The notes under the pieces were generated by a model, which was not told the origin of the DNA, made no database searches, and worked only from the letters and a program-made list of their open reading frames with translations. The translations under genes and the position numbers were made by a program. Of a stretch of 64,000 bases of DNA, positions 61,556 to 64,000 are shown in pieces (the stretch's first letter is position 1; each line of letters opens with the position of its first letter). Location: the NCBI GenBank assembly GCA_944319795.1, contig CALUFA010000002.1, positions 62,001 through 126,000 on the forward strand, given 5' to 3'. The DNA comes from an uncultured Prevotella sp. GTDB lineage: Bacteria; Bacteroidota; Bacteroidia; Bacteroidales; Bacteroidaceae.

Positions 61556-61563
61556 TACCTTTG
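61556..61563 (+). promoter_or_regulatory. promoter -7 box for the exported hypothetical
   Basis: TACCTTTG, with an ACTTGC -33-like element (61531) upstream; leader ~90 nt. Confidence 0.65.
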
Positions 61564-61658
61564 CATTCAACAAATAATACGGTAACCCTAAAATCCAGGA
61601 TAACGGCTCACCTGGATCAAGGGTAAAACAGGACATTAGAGCTTACCAAACAGACATC

Positions 61659-62225
61659 ATGAAACGTTTTTTATCCATGTTTTTTGCGCTTGCTTGCGCC
61701 TTTGCAAACATATCCGCGCAGAACGTAACAGTACCGGAACCCGATTTTTCGGAGGAAACCCTGCTCCTGACAAGCGACACTTCAGCCGTAAAATTAGTAC
61801 GCGAGAACGCCACGATAAAGACCAAGATCGGCGCAAGCGTGTATCTTTTCGGCATAGGAAAAGCGAAATCAAGACTGACAGTCAAGGGGCGGAAATCAAG
61901 CAGCAAGGCTGAAGGCGCAACCACGACAAGGCTTATCGTGAAAGCCACTGACAACAACACCGACCCGAACTCATTCATAAACATCTTCAAATTCGAGATA
62001 AAGGGCAAAGAGAGACGGTATCAGATTGCGGAAGCAGGAACATTCTCGCCTACTGAGAAAAACAATTTGGCCGCAATAGGATATGACGCGAAAAAATACG
62101 GAAAAAGCTCATACCTCCTTACGCTGACCAACCTCAAGCCCGGTGAATACGGGATATACATCGGCGACCCGAACACCGAAAACACAAAAAACAACATGAA
62201 GATAACAACATTCACCGTCAAGTAA
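61659..62225 (+). CDS. exported protein of unknown function
   Basis: 188 residues with a Sec signal peptide (MKRFLSMFFALACAFANISA). The mature part is beta-rich and ends YGIYIGDPNTENTKNNMKI. It contains paired blocks (TIKTKIGASVYLFGIGKAKS; TTTRLIVKATDNNTDPNSF) but no known domain. Single gene with its own promoter and a very strong bidirectional terminator after it. Confidence 0.75.
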   Translation: MKRFLSMFFALACAFANISAQNVTVPEPDFSEETLLLTSDTSAVKLVRENATIKTKIGASVYLFGIGKAKSRLTVKGRKSSSKAEGATTTRLIVKATDNNTDPNSFINIFKFEIKGKERRYQIAEAGTFSPTEKNNLAAIGYDAKKYGKSSYLLTLTNLKPGEYGIYIGDPNTENTKNNMKITTFTVK

Positions 62226-62254
62226 CACGGGAAACACGAACGTGTTCCCATTAC

Positions 62255-62307
62255 ATACGCCGAATCCCCGGCTGCGGTAATTTGCCGCAGCCGGGGATTC
62301 GGCGTAT
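62255..62307. terminator. bidirectional terminator
   Basis: ATACGCCGAATCCCCGGCTG and its complement form a 23-bp perfect stem with a 7-nt loop between the convergent exported-protein and DnaJ/TerB genes. Confidence 0.93.
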
Positions 62308-62321
62308 AACAACGGCTTTTA

Positions 62322-63137
62322 TCACATACCCCTTGCCTTATATATGCGTTCCTTTGCCTCGTTTATTTCCTGGAATTTCTTTTCAGCCGCACGGCGAATG
62401 TCGTCGCCGAGGGCGGCCACACGGTCGGGATGGTGCTTCAGTGCGAGCGTGCGGTAAGCGCGGCGCACCTCGTCGTCCGTCGCGTCGGGCGACACGCCGA
62501 GCACGGCGTAAGCATCGTCGAGCGTGCCGCCGCTGAGCTTCAGCATAGAGTCAAGCTCGCTTTCTTCCAGCCCCATGCATCGCGCCACCTCTTTCAGGGC
62601 GTCAACCTCGCCTCGGGGCACGCTGCCGTCGGCCTGGGCTATCATCACGAGGAAGTTCAACAGCTGCAACCGTTGCGAGTAATCCATGTTGGCGGCTATC
62701 TGCGCGCAGCTCTTGCGTATCAGGTCGCGGAAAGCGTATGGATTGGTTGCGTTCATACGCTTCTGCTCGTCGAAGAGGCGCAACAATATGCTGTTGCCCT
62801 GCTCTACGGCGGCTTCGCCGAAGTTCATGCGCAGGAAACGGCGCACGAACTCCATTTCCGAGTGCATCACCTTGCCGTCGGCCTTTATTATATACGATGC
62901 CAACACAAGCAGCGAGAACAGGAAACTGTTGCGCTGCCCCTCATAATACTGCCGCCGTTGGGCCTGCGCCCATGCGTCGCCGTCGTCAACATAACCGCTT
63001 CCGCGTTTTTCGCCGTCCTTGTTTACGGCTTTCAGCCCGTAATCAAACAATGCGCCCAAGGCCACTCCGGCCAGTGCGCCGAGCGCGCCACCCGACATGA
63101 ATCCGAGTATGCCGCCTATCCATTTTCCTGCTGCCAT
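62322..63137 (-). CDS. DnaJ-domain protein with TerB-like region (DjlA-like)
   Basis: 271 residues from ATG 63137 ([20 protein letters not shown]). A glycine-rich N-terminal hydrophobic segment (~5-30) may anchor it. A TerB-like helical region (~75-195; [21 protein letters not shown] and [17 protein letters not shown]) precedes a C-terminal J domain (~208-271; [19 protein letters not shown] and the HPD motif in [10 protein letters not shown]). The layout matches DjlA, a membrane-linked DnaK cochaperone. Its promoter (63225-63284) belongs to the 88-bp promoter family. Confidence 0.9.
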   Translation of the reverse strand: MAAGKWIGGILGFMSGGALGALAGVALGALFDYGLKAVNKDGEKRGSGYVDDGDAWAQAQRRQYYEGQRNSFLFSLLVLASYIIKADGKVMHSEMEFVRRFLRMNFGEAAVEQGNSILLRLFDEQKRMNATNPYAFRDLIRKSCAQIAANMDYSQRLQLLNFLVMIAQADGSVPRGEVDALKEVARCMGLEESELDSMLKLSGGTLDDAYAVLGVSPDATDDEVRRAYRTLALKHHPDRVAALGDDIRRAAEKKFQEINEAKERIYKARGM

Positions 63138-63224
63138 ATCTTTTCCTATTTGACAAATCCGCCGCGGCAAGCAGGCTGTGAATATGCATGTGCCGCCCCT
63201 ATTGCCGCTTTGCCGAACTTGTTA

Positions 63225-63284
63225 CAAAGATAATGTAAATCGAGGAAAACACAAAATAAAAAACGAGGGAAACGAGTTTTTATT
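63225..63284 (-). promoter_or_regulatory. extended promoter module upstream of the DnaJ/TerB gene
   Basis: The minus strand reads AACTCGTTTCCCTCG, TTTTATTTT, CCTCGATTTACAT and the box TATCTTTG (63225-63232). A single copy of the core of the 88-bp units at 8.3 and 51.5 kb. Confidence 0.75.
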
Positions 63285-63379
63285 CAACCGTTGCAGAGTC
63301 CTGTGGCTGTTCGGAGCAATATGGCACATAAAAACCTTACGTGCACATGTCACAAATGCGCTGCGTCTCAGATACAAAT

Positions 63380-63410
63380 ACAGCCGGCTACTTTTGTGGT
63401 GGCCGGCTGT
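63380..63410 (-). terminator. terminator after the M13 peptidase gene
   Basis: ACAGCCGGC and GCCGGCTGT form a 9-bp stem over a 13-nt loop, 41 bp past the stop. Confidence 0.8.
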
Positions 63411-63451
63411 AACGCTTTCTTAGGGTATTAGGTATAGGTTGTATTTTTGGT

Positions 63452-64000
63452 TTACCAGATGTAGGTGCGCTTCTCAACGGGCAGCCAAAGTTTGTTCTCC
63501 TGCTTCACGTCAAACAGTTCGTACCAACGGTCGAAGTTCATCACCACTCCGTTCACGCGTTCCTTGCCTTGCGCATGGACGTCATTCTCGTACTGGTACA
63601 GACTGGCTTCCACTGTGCTTTTGGTGCGCCACAGCTCTGCGTAGCCCTGGAAGAACTTCTTTTCCTGCTTCACCATCTCCTCGCCGCTGAAGCCTTCGGC
63701 CCTCAGCTTGTTCATATATGCATCGTAGGTTATGTTGAATCCGCCAAGGTCGGCGATGTTCTCGCCAAGGGTTTTCTCGCCGTCGGTGTACACTCCGGGT
63801 ATTTCGTCGGGCATGATTTCCAACATGTTGTAGCAGTTGACGAGCGACTGCTGCTTCTGCTCGAACGTCATCTTGTCGTTCACCGTCCACCAGTTGCGGT
63901 AGCATCCGTTCATATCATAGTTAGCCCCTAAGTCGTCGAACGCATGGGTTATCTCGTGTCCTACGGGCATAAGCATGGCGTAGTTGATGGCGTCGGACTG
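63452..64000 (-). CDS. M13 family metallopeptidase, C-terminal part (5' end outside window)
   Basis: The reading frame enters from beyond base 64000; 182 residues are visible. The zinc motif GHEITHAFDD (HExxH) near the visible start and LGENIADLGGF (the third zinc-ligand Glu in ENIAD) are diagnostic for M13 (neprilysin/PepO). The C-terminal PVEKRTYIW ends the family's conserved CxVW-like tail, with Ile for Val and no cysteine. Probably a periplasmic oligopeptidase or lipoprotein; the N-terminus and signal peptide are not visible. Confidence 0.92.
   Translation of the reverse strand, partial: QSDAINYAMLMPVGHEITHAFDDLGANYDMNGCYRNWWTVNDKMTFEQKQQSLVNCYNMLEIMPDEIPGVYTDGEKTLGENIADLGGFNITYDAYMNKLRAEGFSGEEMVKQEKKFFQGYAELWRTKSTVEASLYQYENDVHAQGKERVNGVVMNFDRWYELFDVKQENKLWLPVEKRTYIW

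Noticed and set aside
62430..63233. 267-codon open frame antisense to the DnaJ/TerB gene
   Set aside because: The sense strand encodes an unmistakable J domain with HPD; the antisense frame has no recognisable feature.

Overview
The window is chromosomal DNA of a Bacteroidales bacterium, most likely Prevotellaceae. The evidence is the recurrent Bacteroidetes-type -7 promoter box TAnnTTTG upstream of genes on both strands, the Bacteroidales-type proteins (MurF-Alr fusion, GSCFA protein, DUF4837 lipoprotein, zinc-ligand-poor Tgt, homotetrameric-type glutamate synthase) and many short AAAAGG..CCTTTT palindromes between genes. About 57 protein genes and four tRNA genes are supported. There is no rRNA, prophage, transposase or CRISPR array.

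Layout. 0-6.5 kb: end of a glycosidase-like gene, an aminotransferase plus FtsX-type permease, and a GH28 polygalacturonase. 6.5-19 kb: an exopolysaccharide-initiating sugar-phosphate transferase, glutamate synthase, MscS channel, two acetyltransferases, PncB, a ThiE-like protein, Prs, a TlpA lipoprotein, a PAP2 phosphatase and TrmN6. 19-25.3 kb: a tight lon-tgt-lptF/G-DEAD helicase operon. 25.3-34.4 kb: phosphopantetheinyl transferase, Ssb, a conserved hypothetical, a Gly-Leu-Leu-Gly tRNA operon, NspC, a phosphohexomutase, a GSCFA protein and MurF-Alr. 35-42.7 kb is the most accessory part: a 1054-residue AlbA_2 (Schlafen-like) protein, a hexuronate-type MFS transporter and a three-gene cassette (GNAT, GrpB, small membrane protein). 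41.7-50.3 kb: an rlmN-DUF4837-pdxA-flippase operon, dnaX and a TonB receptor. 50.5-64 kb: SlyD-type isomerase, AroC, a candidate sRNA, a TraB/GumN protein, a pectate lyase, PyrD-PyrK, an XRE regulator, HolA, a stand-alone HsdR_N nuclease-like protein, a DnaJ/TerB protein and the C-terminus of an M13 peptidase.

How genes fit together. GH28, PL1 and the ExuT-like transporter point to use of pectin or galacturonate, although the genes are scattered and not in one polysaccharide locus. Much of the rest is housekeeping: envelope assembly (MurF-Alr, LptF/G, sugar transferase), replication (Ssb, DnaX, HolA) and nucleotide or cofactor synthesis (Prs, PyrDK, PdxA, PncB).

The most unusual content is non-coding. 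(1) An 88-bp promoter-bearing unit is tandemly repeated upstream of two unrelated genes, and its core occurs singly at two further genes. (2) Two ~197-bp hairpin elements share ends and centre but have different, still self-complementary arms. (3) A second palindrome family carries a CCGGGCTTAGACCCGG-type core. (4) Clusters of AAAAGGnnnCCTTTT modules lie between genes. (5) An independent ~95-nt transcript is predicted upstream of traB. The best protein candidate for something undescribed is the AlbA_2 protein at 35.1-38.2 kb.
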